The notes under the pieces: generated by a model | Told to the model about the DNA's origin: nothing | Database searches by the model: none | What the model saw: only the letters and a program-made list of their open reading frames with translations | Source of the DNA: Actinomyces sp. zg-332 | Lineage (GTDB): Bacteria > Actinomycetota > Actinomycetes > Actinomycetales > Actinomycetaceae | Length of the DNA: 64,000 nt | Direction of reading: 5' to 3' | Assembly: GCF_011751945.2 (NCBI RefSeq) | Contig: NZ_CP064951.1 | Span: 1,364,001 to 1,428,000, forward strand | Translations under genes and position numbers: made by a program | In this document: in pieces, positions 55,416 through 63,766 of the stretch | Layout: every line of letters begins with the position of its first letter | Numbering within the stretch: the stretch's first letter is position 1

Positions 55416-56684
55416 CTATACGCGTCCAGCAAAAGGAGTAATGTTAGCGTAGTAGATAGGTACTTGACGCACTGACATACCAGGCATTGGAGCTTCAATC
55501 ATCTGTCCACCACCCACGTAAATAGCAACGTGGTAAATATTTCCTGGCTGTCCCCAGAACAACAAGTCACCTGGCTGAATCTGGTTCAATGGTACACGCT
55601 TAGTAGCCCAATATTGTGCTTCAGCAACACGTGGCAAATTAACACCAGCATACTGGAAAGCACGCAAAACTAGACCTGAGCAGTCATATCCTGATGGTCC
55701 AGTTCCACCCCAAATATACGGCATACCTATCTTTGAACGAGCAAATGATATTGCTGTAGAAGCAACATTTCCGTTCGGTGGCGGTGGTGGAGCCACTGGT
55801 TGAGGTTGAGGCTGAGGACGTGGCTGTGGTTGCGGACGTGCTGGCTGAGTTCCTGTATTGTTACGCTGTGGAGGAGCTGGTGGACGCTGCTGAGCTGCTT
55901 GTTCAGCACGACGACGAGCTTCTGCATTCTCACGTTCACGGCGTTCATTATCAATGGCAATCTGGCGTTGACGTTCAGCTTCAAGAGTCACACCACGTTT
56001 TCTAGCCAATTCCTTTATCAAGTCTTCACGTTTTTTCTCAGATGTCCTCACCTGATTTAGAGCATTTTCAGAAGTTTTCTTGGCTTCATCAGCTTGGCTC
56101 TTTAGTTCTCTAGTGGCCTTACGCTTATCGTCCAGCGCTTTTTGTTCACGCTTATTAATAACTGATGCGACTTCTTCCAAAGCAGATACTGTCTGTAGTT
56201 TAGCTTCAGCTTTAGCACCAAAAATTTCTACAGCAACTTGTCGTATATATAAGTCGTCTAAACCATCAGCAGTCATATATGGTTCCAAGGTCGAAACTGA
56301 ACTTGAACCTTGACGATATACTGTGGCAGTAATATGGCTCATTTCAATTTTTGCTTTACGAACCAAAGCACGAGCCTTGTCAGCTTCTTCTTTTAACTTA
56401 TCAGCTTTAGCAGTTGCATTATCGAGTATTTCTTGAGCTTTCATATAGTTCTGATCAGCAATTTGTGCTTCTCGAACATCGTTTTGAGCTTTAATAGAAA
56501 CTTTAGCTAGTTCAGACTCGATTTGAGTAATCGAGCGTGCAGTTCTTCTTTCATCAGCCCTAGCTCTATCGACAGGGTCTTCAGCGTACACAGGAGCTAT
56601 ACCCAAACCTGTTACGAGAGTAACAGAGGTTATTAACCCTAATGCACGTGACATTGTTTTACGCTTACTTGACGACTTAGACAC
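55416..56684 (-). CDS. Secreted NlpC/P60 peptidoglycan hydrolase with coiled-coil (RipA/RipC-like)
   Basis: Cell-wall endopeptidase of 422 residues. A signal peptide ends near residue 35 (GIAPVYAED). A long coiled coil (about 40-255, rich in Ala/Glu/Lys/Arg) and a Pro/Gln/Arg-rich linker follow, with the C-terminal NlpC/P60 domain from about residue 310. Its catalytic Cys is in SGYDCSGLVLRAF and the His in IYHVAIYVGGG. Start is GTG with AGGAGGACAGC before it. The architecture equals actinobacterial division hydrolases such as RipA/RipC, where the coiled coil controls activity through FtsEX. A possible MtrA-like box lies upstream. Confidence 0.92.
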   Translation of the reverse strand: MSKSSSKRKTMSRALGLITSVTLVTGLGIAPVYAEDPVDRARADERRTARSITQIESELAKVSIKAQNDVREAQIADQNYMKAQEILDNATAKADKLKEEADKARALVRKAKIEMSHITATVYRQGSSSVSTLEPYMTADGLDDLYIRQVAVEIFGAKAEAKLQTVSALEEVASVINKREQKALDDKRKATRELKSQADEAKKTSENALNQVRTSEKKREDLIKELARKRGVTLEAERQRQIAIDNERRERENAEARRRAEQAAQQRPPAPPQRNNTGTQPARPQPQPRPQPQPQPVAPPPPPNGNVASTAISFARSKIGMPYIWGGTGPSGYDCSGLVLRAFQYAGVNLPRVAEAQYWATKRVPLNQIQPGDLLFWGQPGNIYHVAIYVGGGQMIEAPMPGMSVRQVPIYYANITPFAGRV

Positions 56685-56801
56685 GCTGTCCTCCTAAAAT
56701 AACGACAGGACCCTATTCTATCGTTAAAAAGTCTCATAATTACTAAAATCCACTTTCAAGACTAACTAATTTATAAAAAAATTGCAACAATTTTAACAAT
56801 A

Positions 56802-56816
56802 GTCACAATTTTCACA
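56802..56816. promoter_or_regulatory. Candidate MtrA-like direct repeat
   Basis: GTCACA-ATT-TTCACA, two six-base units nine bases apart, in the divergent gap between the NlpC/P60 and alpha/beta-hydrolase genes. MtrA of related bacteria binds GTCACA-type repeats upstream of cell-wall hydrolase genes. The match is suggestive only. Confidence 0.3.
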
Positions 56817-56908
56817 TTATTAACACGCTACATTAATAAAACCCTATAATATTCTTTAATAAAGAAATACTATATAAGTAAATACATTTGTTTAATGGGG
56901 AAACGAAA

Positions 56909-57949
56909 ATGAATATAGTATGGCATCCAGATATTTTAGGAGACGGATACGAACAAACAACTATACCTTTAGGACACGACCATGAAGGAGAAACAGTTTG
57001 TACGTTGATTGCTCACAGACCTGAGAAAAATCCTAATAAATTAGAAGAAACTCCCGAAAAACCATTATTTGCACTACTTTACATACACGGCTGGAATGAC
57101 TATTTTTTCCAAACAGAACTAGCAGAACAAATAGCTGCGTGTGGTGGAGCATTTTATGCTGTAGATTTACAAAAATACGGACGTAGCCTGCGCCCAAATC
57201 ACTCGTTCGCCTACACTTCAAATCTAAAAGCATATGACAATGATATAAAAGCATGCCTACACATTATTCATCACGAACAGGGAAAAAATATTCCAACCTT
57301 GCTAATGGGGCACTCCACTGGTGGATTAACTGCAGCATTATGGGCACACAGACACCCAAATAAATTAGCGGGACTAATATTAAATTCTCCATGGCTAGAA
57401 TTACAAGTAAGCGAGCGAAAACGACCACTCATATATTTACTTACATCTTTAGTCTCTATGAGAAATCCTAAGAAACAAATGCCATCAGTTGGACCAAACC
57501 ACTACAGCGTTTCTCTACGTGGCTGGAAAACATCAGACGGTCCTTTACCATCACATCTATCAAGTTACCCTAATGACCCATCTGTAGTAGGTTTTGACAT
57601 AATAGATGAATGGAAACTACCAGAAGGAGCTCCTGTATATTCAGGGTGGCTCAAAGCTATTTTAAAAGCACAACGTCAAGTTGCTAAAGGACTAAAGATA
57701 ACTTGTCCAATACACGTAGGGTGTTCAACACATTGGACTCACGCGAAAAAATGGACTCCTCAAATGCGACGTGCTGACACCATACTAAATACTGATTTAA
57801 TTGTAAAAAGAGCAACAAATCTGGGAAATCATGTAACTATAGACAAATTCCCAGCTAAACACGATTTAACTCTATCTGATCCTGAAGTAAGGCAAGACTA
57901 TTTTGCACAACTTCGTAGATGGATACGTATGTACATAACTGGGTTGTAA
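56909..57949 (+). CDS. Alpha/beta hydrolase (serine aminopeptidase S33 / lysophospholipase-like)
   Basis: Soluble hydrolase of 346 residues. Nucleophile elbow MGHSTGGLT (GxSxG), oxyanion region LYIHGWNDYFFQ, and a likely catalytic His near the C terminus (AKHDLTLS). The family includes monoacylglycerol lipases and lysophospholipases, with no signal peptide seen here. The start at ATG 56909 has GGGGAAAC before it and is preferred over a TTG seven codons earlier. Substrate not predictable. Confidence 0.85.
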   Translation: MNIVWHPDILGDGYEQTTIPLGHDHEGETVCTLIAHRPEKNPNKLEETPEKPLFALLYIHGWNDYFFQTELAEQIAACGGAFYAVDLQKYGRSLRPNHSFAYTSNLKAYDNDIKACLHIIHHEQGKNIPTLLMGHSTGGLTAALWAHRHPNKLAGLILNSPWLELQVSERKRPLIYLLTSLVSMRNPKKQMPSVGPNHYSVSLRGWKTSDGPLPSHLSSYPNDPSVVGFDIIDEWKLPEGAPVYSGWLKAILKAQRQVAKGLKITCPIHVGCSTHWTHAKKWTPQMRRADTILNTDLIVKRATNLGNHVTIDKFPAKHDLTLSDPEVRQDYFAQLRRWIRMYITGL

Positions 57950-57982
57950 ACATCGCGACAGTTTTTATAATAGCCAACAAAT

Positions 57983-58011
57983 AATAGGGTAATCAAAATG
58001 GTTACCCTATT
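57983..58011. terminator. Bidirectional terminator
   Basis: Ten-base perfect arms (AATAGGGTAA/TTACCCTATT) with a nine-base loop between two converging genes. Confidence 0.85.
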
Positions 58012-58014
58012 AAT

Positions 58015-58046
58015 ATTTAAGCTTATAGTTATTTAAGCTTATAGTT
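58015..58046. repeat. Exact 16-base tandem duplication across a stop codon
   Basis: ATTTAAGCTTATAGTT occurs twice in a row. The second copy contains the stop codon of the minus-strand gene ending at 58039; the first copy would also supply a stop, so the encoded protein is unchanged. Confidence 0.95.
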
Positions 58047-59214
58047 CAACTTTGCCTTTATAATTTATCTCACGAATCGCTTCAGTTATACTTGGACCAT
58101 CTGCTGCACCAAGTTTAATAGCATCCCAGCCACTATTAGGGTGTATGCGTGAATCTAATGTGACCATAAAATAATCTGAAATAGCTATATAAGCTTTGTT
58201 AGCATCATCAAAAACAGCGTTTATCGCGTGTATTTCACCAGCTCGCAAGAAACCAAAAGCACCACCCTTACATATAGCTGGTAAATAGAGACTAATTTCT
58301 TCCTCATCACTAACTGCTGATATTACAGCCAACCCTTGAGCATCAAACTGCACTGGAGCGTATTGTCCCTTCTCCATATAGCTTATTGCCTTAGGTTTTG
58401 ATACTTCAGCACTAGCAACTGGACGCCTATTATTTATGCGCGACCTGTTTTTCACAATCTTTTGTGTTACAGGTTTTACAGGAGAAACAACTGGCTTTTC
58501 TTCGTTTTCTTTAATTTCTGGTTTTTCTTCTACAACTAAGGAATCAGTATTTGAAACAGATAAATCTGCTCCTAAAACATTCACATTTGAACCTGCCAAA
58601 AGCATATTTTCTATATTAGATCTATGGGCAGTAACTGTTACTTTAGTAACATCAAGGAAAGTTCTACCGTTATTCATCGTACGCAAATCTAGTTCGTATA
58701 TCGCTAAACCTGATTCAAGCAATATGTCTAGAGCTGGACGCATAGAAGATTCAATTTTATCGACAACTAAAATTAACCTAGGTGAAGCAACAACATTTAC
58801 TGGCTTTTGTTCACGGAATTTCATCCAAGCAGAAGCAAACTCTTGAACTCCTCCGGGATAAAAACTAGCAATTTCTTTCCAGACTAAGCTTGATGTACGA
58901 GATAGAAATGACAAAGAATTCGTAAGCACTTTAGAGTCCAAAACAGATACAACTTCAACAATTACAAGCTGACCTGACAAATCAAAGGAAACTAAGCGTT
59001 TTTGATTATCAGCACTACTACTTGTTATATCACTAGGCAAGTTCTTATACACATCTGCTGTACGCAACCAAGCTACTGGCAATAATGGTCTATCTATCAC
59101 TTGCAAAACTTGATTACGAACACTACGAAGAATATTTTCAGAAATGGCAGAGTGAACTTTCCTACCAAATTGTGCTGGAATGAGTTTCTCATTGTCAATT
59201 TCAAATAACGCCAT
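58039..59214 (-). CDS. Conserved actinobacterial protein of unknown function
   Basis: Not assigned to a named family. The 391-residue protein has an N-terminal part (about 1-190) that ends in a pattern resembling nuclease-like or nucleotide-binding folds: PGGVQEFASAWMKFRE and RPALDILLESGLAIYELDLRTMNNGRTFLDVTKV. A Glu/Lys/Pro linker follows (about 225-265). The C-terminal domain (about 270-391) contains LYLPAICKGGAFGFLRAG. Similar proteins with RPxLPVxW and FDLSGQxVxVEV segments are, to my recollection, widespread in actinobacteria without known function. No signal peptide or membrane helix. The ATG lies downstream of a plain AT-rich leader. Confidence 0.7.
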   Translation of the reverse strand: MALFEIDNEKLIPAQFGRKVHSAISENILRSVRNQVLQVIDRPLLPVAWLRTADVYKNLPSDITSSSADNQKRLVSFDLSGQLVIVEVVSVLDSKVLTNSLSFLSRTSSLVWKEIASFYPGGVQEFASAWMKFREQKPVNVVASPRLILVVDKIESSMRPALDILLESGLAIYELDLRTMNNGRTFLDVTKVTVTAHRSNIENMLLAGSNVNVLGADLSVSNTDSLVVEEKPEIKENEEKPVVSPVKPVTQKIVKNRSRINNRRPVASAEVSKPKAISYMEKGQYAPVQFDAQGLAVISAVSDEEEISLYLPAICKGGAFGFLRAGEIHAINAVFDDANKAYIAISDYFMVTLDSRIHPNSGWDAIKLGAADGPSITEAIREINYKGKVEL

Positions 59215-59332
59215 GATATTCCCTAAGCATAATAAAAAATAACCCTATATATATTTTTACATTAAAGTACAGAAAATATGTATAGAAATAAAATTTATTT
59301 CAAGTTTTCTTTATGCTAAAATTACAATGCTT

Positions 59333-59422
59333 GGTAGCGTGTCCGAGCGGCCGAAGGTGCAGCACTCGAAATGCTGTGTAGTTGAAAGACTACCGTGGGT
59401 TCAAATCCCACCGCTACCGCCA
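59333..59422 (+). tRNA. tRNA-Ser (anticodon CGA)
   Basis: A 90-base class II tRNA with encoded CCA. Acceptor stem GGTAGCG/CGCTACC, anticodon stem CAGCA/TGCTG with loop CTCGAAA, long variable arm and T-loop GGTTCAAATCC. It reads UCG codons. Its place beside upp/tadA and a converging hypothetical gene is common in actinobacteria. Confidence 0.97.
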
Positions 59423-59897
59423 CTTTCAATCTAAACCTATATCTATTTTGTTACTAAATAGCTAGTTGTTTTGACTTATGGTGTCTTATACATTTATGGC
59501 TACATTTTAAAATATAATTGGATTAACATTGTTAGCTTTAGTTTCTACACCAATGTAATTTTACTATCTGGATAATATTGAATATTGTTTATACTAAACA
59601 TCTACTGAAATGAAGCTTATAGAAAATAAGATAAATATTCAACAAAACCTTTTACAGCTTATATTCTACCATGTATTCATCAATCAGTTTTAATGACAGT
59701 ATTTTTAAAAACTTGTAAATAGATGAATTTTTGCTGTACCTAAAGTTTACGTAATTTAAAATAGTTGAAAATTAGTCAAAATAAAACAGTCTTAAGACAA
59801 AGTAAACCAAAAGTTAAATACAAATATATCACTATAAGTAGTACATAAATTATCGATAAGCAGTAACTATTCAAGCAATACCATTAAAAAAAGTTAT
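59423..59897. other. Gene-free AT-rich interval
   Basis: No coding frame, second tRNA or strong hairpin is recognised between tRNA-Ser and the upp terminator. Confidence 0.4.
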
Positions 59898-59924
59898 GGG
59901 CAAAGATTTTTTCAACCCCTGCCC
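59898..59924 (-). terminator. Terminator of upp
   Basis: Five-base GC-rich core (GGGCA/TGCCC), extendable with AAGT pairing on the flanks, 17 bases after the stop. On the minus strand it is followed by ATAACTTTTTTT, a clear U-tract. Confidence 0.75.
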
Positions 59925-59941
59925 AAGTAAAACTTATCTAT

Positions 59942-60577
59942 TTATACAACACCATATAATCTGTCGCCAGCATCTCCCAAGCCAGGAACAATATATGATT
60001 TTTCATTTAAGCATTCATCTACAGCAGCGGTAACAATCTTTACATTTACTTTGTCACCAACTTCTTTTTTAAGAGTTTCAAGACCCTCAGGAGCTGCTAG
60101 TAAACAAATACAAGTCACATCATCAGCACCTCTCTCAAAGAGATAATTGATGGCAGCAACCAAAGTGTGACCAGTTGCAAGCATTGGATCAATTAAGAAG
60201 CATTGACGTCCAGACAAATCTGAAGGTAAACGATTTGCATAAGTTTCAATTTCCAGAGTATCTTCATCACGTTTCATACCCAAAAAACCAACTTCAGCAG
60301 TTGGTAGCAGGCGCATCAAACCTTCCAACATACCCAAACCAGCACGCAAAATTGGCACAACCATTGGTCGAGGTTCTGACAAATAAGCACCTGTAGTCTT
60401 AGCAACAGGTGTTTCAATTTCATGAGGGGTAACGCGCACCTCACGAGTAGCTTCATAAGCTAACAAAGTAACTAATTCATCAGCAAGCATACGGAACACT
60501 GAAGAAGGAGTGTTCTTATCACGTAAAACCGTAAGCTTGTGATCAATAAGTGGATGATCGGCAATAATTAAACGCAT
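59942..60577 (-). CDS. upp: Uracil phosphoribosyltransferase
   Basis: Pyrimidine salvage enzyme (211 residues, standard length) converting uracil and PRPP to UMP. PRPP site [13 protein letters not shown], uracil-binding C-terminal [15 protein letters not shown] and N-terminal [14 protein letters not shown] are all present. There is no Shine-Dalgarno sequence. A TGTGATAAT extended -10 element ends eight bases before the ATG, so the mRNA may be leaderless. Confidence 0.97.
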   Translation of the reverse strand: MRLIIADHPLIDHKLTVLRDKNTPSSVFRMLADELVTLLAYEATREVRVTPHEIETPVAKTTGAYLSEPRPMVVPILRAGLGMLEGLMRLLPTAEVGFLGMKRDEDTLEIETYANRLPSDLSGRQCFLIDPMLATGHTLVAAINYLFERGADDVTCICLLAAPEGLETLKKEVGDKVNVKIVTAAVDECLNEKSYIVPGLGDAGDRLYGVV

Positions 60578-60585
60578 AAAATAAG

Positions 60586-60591
60586 ATTATC
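60586..60591 (-). promoter_or_regulatory. Extended -10 element suggesting a leaderless upp transcript
   Basis: GATAAT on the minus strand, preceded by TG one base upstream, would place the transcript start at or next to the A of the upp ATG (60577). The absence of any ribosome site fits leaderless translation, common in actinobacteria. Confidence 0.5.
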
Positions 60592-61446
60592 ACAGAAAGA
60601 AAAATGACTACACTTAAAAACAGTATTTATAAGAACAAAATTATATCTCTTCAATCCTTGAAATTGTCCATTTTACAACGGATAAACCATTTTAAGTATA
60701 CTAAAATAGACACACTCCAGATAAGTATTTTTAAAGTTAAAACTCTAAAATAATATTCGTAATATAAAAGATTATAGTAACCGTATAAGCACGTTTTATA
60801 AGCACAACTTCTAAAACTATTTTTAGAAAATAACAACTACATAACTAACAAATACACACTAATTTTTCAGTAACAAGTAAAGCAAATATAACTACATAAC
60901 TCTATGAATAGATAATTTGATAAGCTAACCTGCAGTAAGTAATACTTAACGAAGCTTTAAATAAACTTCTATTTTAAAACTCATAAAAAACGCTAATCTT
61001 ATGAAAAGATTCACAAATAAACTCTACTTTTATACGGACTTTATTAAAGTAAAATGCACTGGAATATTAGTAAAATACTCAACCTGCTTGCCTATACACT
61101 TTCATAAAATTAGCCAAAAATAAAAATCGTATTTTGAAAAACTCGAATCAATGAAAAGAAGAAAAATAAGCTTAGATTCTTGAAAATACAATGTTATTTA
61201 TATCCAAAATGTCTAAACTACAACATACAACTACTAAAAACTAAAGCATAAATTAAAAAACAAAACGCATGAACAGTAATAATAAGAATACCTTTCGATA
61301 TTTAATGCAGATACGATGTACAGCCAAGTTTTCAGTCACTTAGCTAGTTAATCCTTATTAAGCAAGTTTTCACATATCCTGAATTGTGCAGCAAATTTCC
61401 AAAAGGTAATTTCTAGTAGTTGTTTAAATCCTACGAAAACAGTAAT
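60592..61446. other. Long gene-free AT-rich interval between upp and tadA
   Basis: About 850 bases with frequent stops in all frames. A 61-codon frame at 60651-60836 has no ribosome site or family resemblance. A short direct repeat TATAAGCAC occurs twice near 60784-60804. I recognise no structured RNA, though one cannot be excluded by eye. Confidence 0.4.
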
Positions 61447-61944
61447 TTAGCGTAAATCTTGGAAAAATTCTTCAAGTTGTTTCACACATTTTTCTTCTAA
61501 AATATTTGGATACACTTCGACGTAACTACCTATAGAAGTATCTCGAACTAAATCGTATTTACCTCCACAGCCACCGTTTTTCTCATCCCAAGCACCGAAG
61601 AAAACTTGTTTTATATGTGTTTGTTGAATAGCAGCAGCACACATAGTACAAGGCTCTAAATTCACATACAAAGTAGCACCGTCTAACCTGTGTACTCCAA
61701 GTTTTTCACAAGCAGCACTAATCGCATTCAACTCAGCATGGCCTAAAGGATTAGAATCAGCAACACGAGTATTATAAGAAAGCGCAACAATCTGTCCACC
61801 ATGTACAATGACACAACCGACAGGAATATCTCCTTTCGATTGAGCAACTTTACCTAAATGTATACAACGTTCAATCATTTCTTCATGAAATTTTTTACGT
61901 CCTAGAATTTTATCCATACTTAAATGGTAATGTGGAGGTCTCAT
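61447..61944 (-). CDS. tadA: tRNA-specific adenosine deaminase
   Basis: Deaminates A34 of tRNA-Arg(ACG) to inosine. Zinc-dependent deaminase motifs HAELNAI and PCTMCAAAI are present, with the proton-shuttle Glu in HAE. The start is uncertain: ATGs at 61980, 61944 and 61917 are in frame. 61944 (GGGGG eight bases upstream, 165 residues) is chosen, while 61917 would give the length closest to classical TadA. The neighbouring upp and tRNA gene are usual in actinobacteria. Confidence 0.9.
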   Translation of the reverse strand: MRPPHYHLSMDKILGRKKFHEEMIERCIHLGKVAQSKGDIPVGCVIVHGGQIVALSYNTRVADSNPLGHAELNAISAACEKLGVHRLDGATLYVNLEPCTMCAAAIQQTHIKQVFFGAWDEKNGGCGGKYDLVRDTSIGSYVEVYPNILEEKCVKQLEEFFQDLR

Positions 61945-62033
61945 TTTTGAAACCCCCACATTATTTTCAGAGATGAACATAATCTCAATTTTTATCTATT
62001 ATTTATTTCATATATGATACACAAGTATCTAGA

Positions 62034-62867
62034 TTAGAATGCTGGTATCACTGAACCATCACTCCAAGTCTTCTTGATGTATTCACGTACCTGATCTGAG
62101 TGTAGTAGTTCTTCTAGTTTTTCCCATAGCTTCAATTTTTCACCGCTCAAATCTGCACGACGAGCTAGAATATTTGCGTATGGATTGTTCTTAGCTTCTT
62201 CAACTGCGACTGCATCTTTAGCTGGTGATAAGCCTGCTTCTAGTGCAAAGTTGCAGTTTACGACTGCTAAATCTACTGAATCTAGAGTACGTGGCAAAGC
62301 TGCTGGATCTGCTTCAACAAATTCAATTTTCTTAGGGTTTTCAACAATACCTGTATGAATTGTGTATTCGTCAACATTTGGATCTAGCTTTAGCAAACCT
62401 TGTGATTCAAGCAATAGAATTGCGCGGTGCTGGTTTGATGGGTCATTTGTGATACCAACTTTTGCACCTTCTTTAAGGTCAGCAACTTTCTTTACGCTCT
62501 TTGAGTATAGAGCTAGTGGTTCAATATGAATACCTTTACCATGGCTTAGGTCATATCCACCATCTTTTTCGCTCTTTTCTAGGTAAGGAACGTGCTGATA
62601 GTAGTTACCATCTAGGTCACCTTCAGCCAAAGCTGTATTTGGCTGTACGTAATCTGTGTACTGCTTGATTTCTAGCTTGAAACCAGCTTTTGGAGCTAAT
62701 TCTTTAGCAACATATTCTAGAATCTTAGCGTGTGGAACTGGTGAAGCACCGATTAGTAGGGTGTCTTCTTTAGCATCTGATTTTGCTGCTGTGTTTGATG
62801 AACAACCTGATAGAGCAAGAGCTGCTACGGCGAACAAACCTAGTGCTTTTTTGAAATTTTTGTTCAT
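62034..62867 (-). CDS. metQ: Methionine ABC transporter substrate-binding lipoprotein
   Basis: NlpA/MetQ-family lipoprotein of 277 residues. The lipobox ALSGC gives an acylated Cys about residue 22, followed by the MetQ core LLIGASPVPHAKILEYV, YTDYVQPNTALAEGDLDGNYYQHVPYL and KVGITNDPSNQHRAI. It binds methionine for the MetNI permease. The ATG at 62867 has GGAGG eight bases upstream; the ATG five codons earlier is less well placed. Third gene of metN-metI-metQ. An intercistronic hairpin precedes it. Confidence 0.94.
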   Translation of the reverse strand: MNKNFKKALGLFAVAALALSGCSSNTAAKSDAKEDTLLIGASPVPHAKILEYVAKELAPKAGFKLEIKQYTDYVQPNTALAEGDLDGNYYQHVPYLEKSEKDGGYDLSHGKGIHIEPLALYSKSVKKVADLKEGAKVGITNDPSNQHRAILLLESQGLLKLDPNVDEYTIHTGIVENPKKIEFVEADPAALPRTLDSVDLAVVNCNFALEAGLSPAKDAVAVEEAKNNPYANILARRADLSGEKLKLWEKLEELLHSDQVREYIKKTWSDGSVIPAF

Positions 62868-63047
62868 ATTGTTTTCCTCCAATACATGGATATTTTTGTA
62901 TTTATTGTATTTTTATATATTTGTGTACTTATTGTTATCTATACTTCAAAAATTTATTGTGCGTTTAGTAGCGGTCGACGCACTTGTGCGCACAGCAAAC
63001 TGATGTCGTATTTTTCGAAAAGAATTTTTGCTAAGCGACTTTTTTAT

Positions 63048-63083
63048 CCGACTAGTAGAGCTTAGCGGTGATCTACTAGTCGG
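63048..63083 (-). other. Intercistronic hairpin spanning the metI stop codon
   Basis: Twelve-base perfect arms (CCGACTAGTAGA and complement) with a 12-base loop that contains the metI stop. No U-run follows on the minus strand, so it is more likely to stabilise or partially attenuate the mRNA and adjust metQ against metI levels than to end transcription. Confidence 0.65.
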
Positions 63084-63766
63084 CTTATCATATCGCCGAC
63101 CATTTGCACTATTTGTACAATCAAAACTATTATTACAACTGTAATGACCATAACATCGGTCATGAAACGTTGGTAACCGTAGTTGATAGCTAGGCTACCC
63201 AAACCGCCACCACCGATGGCGCCAGCCATTGCTGAGTAAGATATTAGAGTAATAACTAGTACTGTGATTGATTGAACAATTGCTGGCAAAGCTTCTAGTA
63301 CTAATACTCCTAAAATTTGACGCCTTGAAGCACCCATCATTTGTGTTGCTTCAACTTTTCCTTGATCTACACCAATTACAGCACTTTCAACTAGTCTAGC
63401 AAAGAATGGAATTGCCCCTACTGTCAAAGGCAATACAGCTGCTTGCCAACCTACAGAAGTACCTACAATTAGTTTTGTGAAAGGAATAATAGCAATCATC
63501 AAAATGATGAACGGTATTGAACGTCCTACGTTAATAATTATTGAAAGAACATTATTTATGAAAGCGTTAGGAACTAGTCCTTTTTTGGAAGTAGCCACAA
63601 CAGCTAAACCTAAAGGAATTCCAATCAACACAGTAAAGAATGCTGATATAAATGACATTTGCAATGTCTCTAATGTTGCATTCAAAAGTTCGTTCTTAAT
63701 AACTGGATTTGAGAACCAAGTTCCGTCTGTGGAATTTGTAAGTAGAGATGTAGCGTAAGTCAACAT
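63062..63766 (-). CDS. metI: Methionine ABC transporter permease
   Basis: Membrane subunit of 234 residues with about five helices. The EAA loop is recognisable: EATQMMGASRRQILGVLVLEALPAIVQ. MetI-type N terminus TLQMSFISAFFTVLIGIPLG. It starts at an ATG overlapping the metN stop (TAATG), with GGAGGTGAG before it. Confidence 0.94.
   Translation of the reverse strand: MLTYATSLLTNSTDGTWFSNPVIKNELLNATLETLQMSFISAFFTVLIGIPLGLAVVATSKKGLVPNAFINNVLSIIINVGRSIPFIILMIAIIPFTKLIVGTSVGWQAAVLPLTVGAIPFFARLVESAVIGVDQGKVEATQMMGASRRQILGVLVLEALPAIVQSITVLVITLISYSAMAGAIGGGGLGSLAINYGYQRFMTDVMVITVVIIVLIVQIVQMVGDMISRLVDHR

Noticed and set aside
60651-60836. 61-codon minus-strand frame in the upp-tadA gap
   Set aside because: No start signal or homology clue; expected by chance in such DNA.
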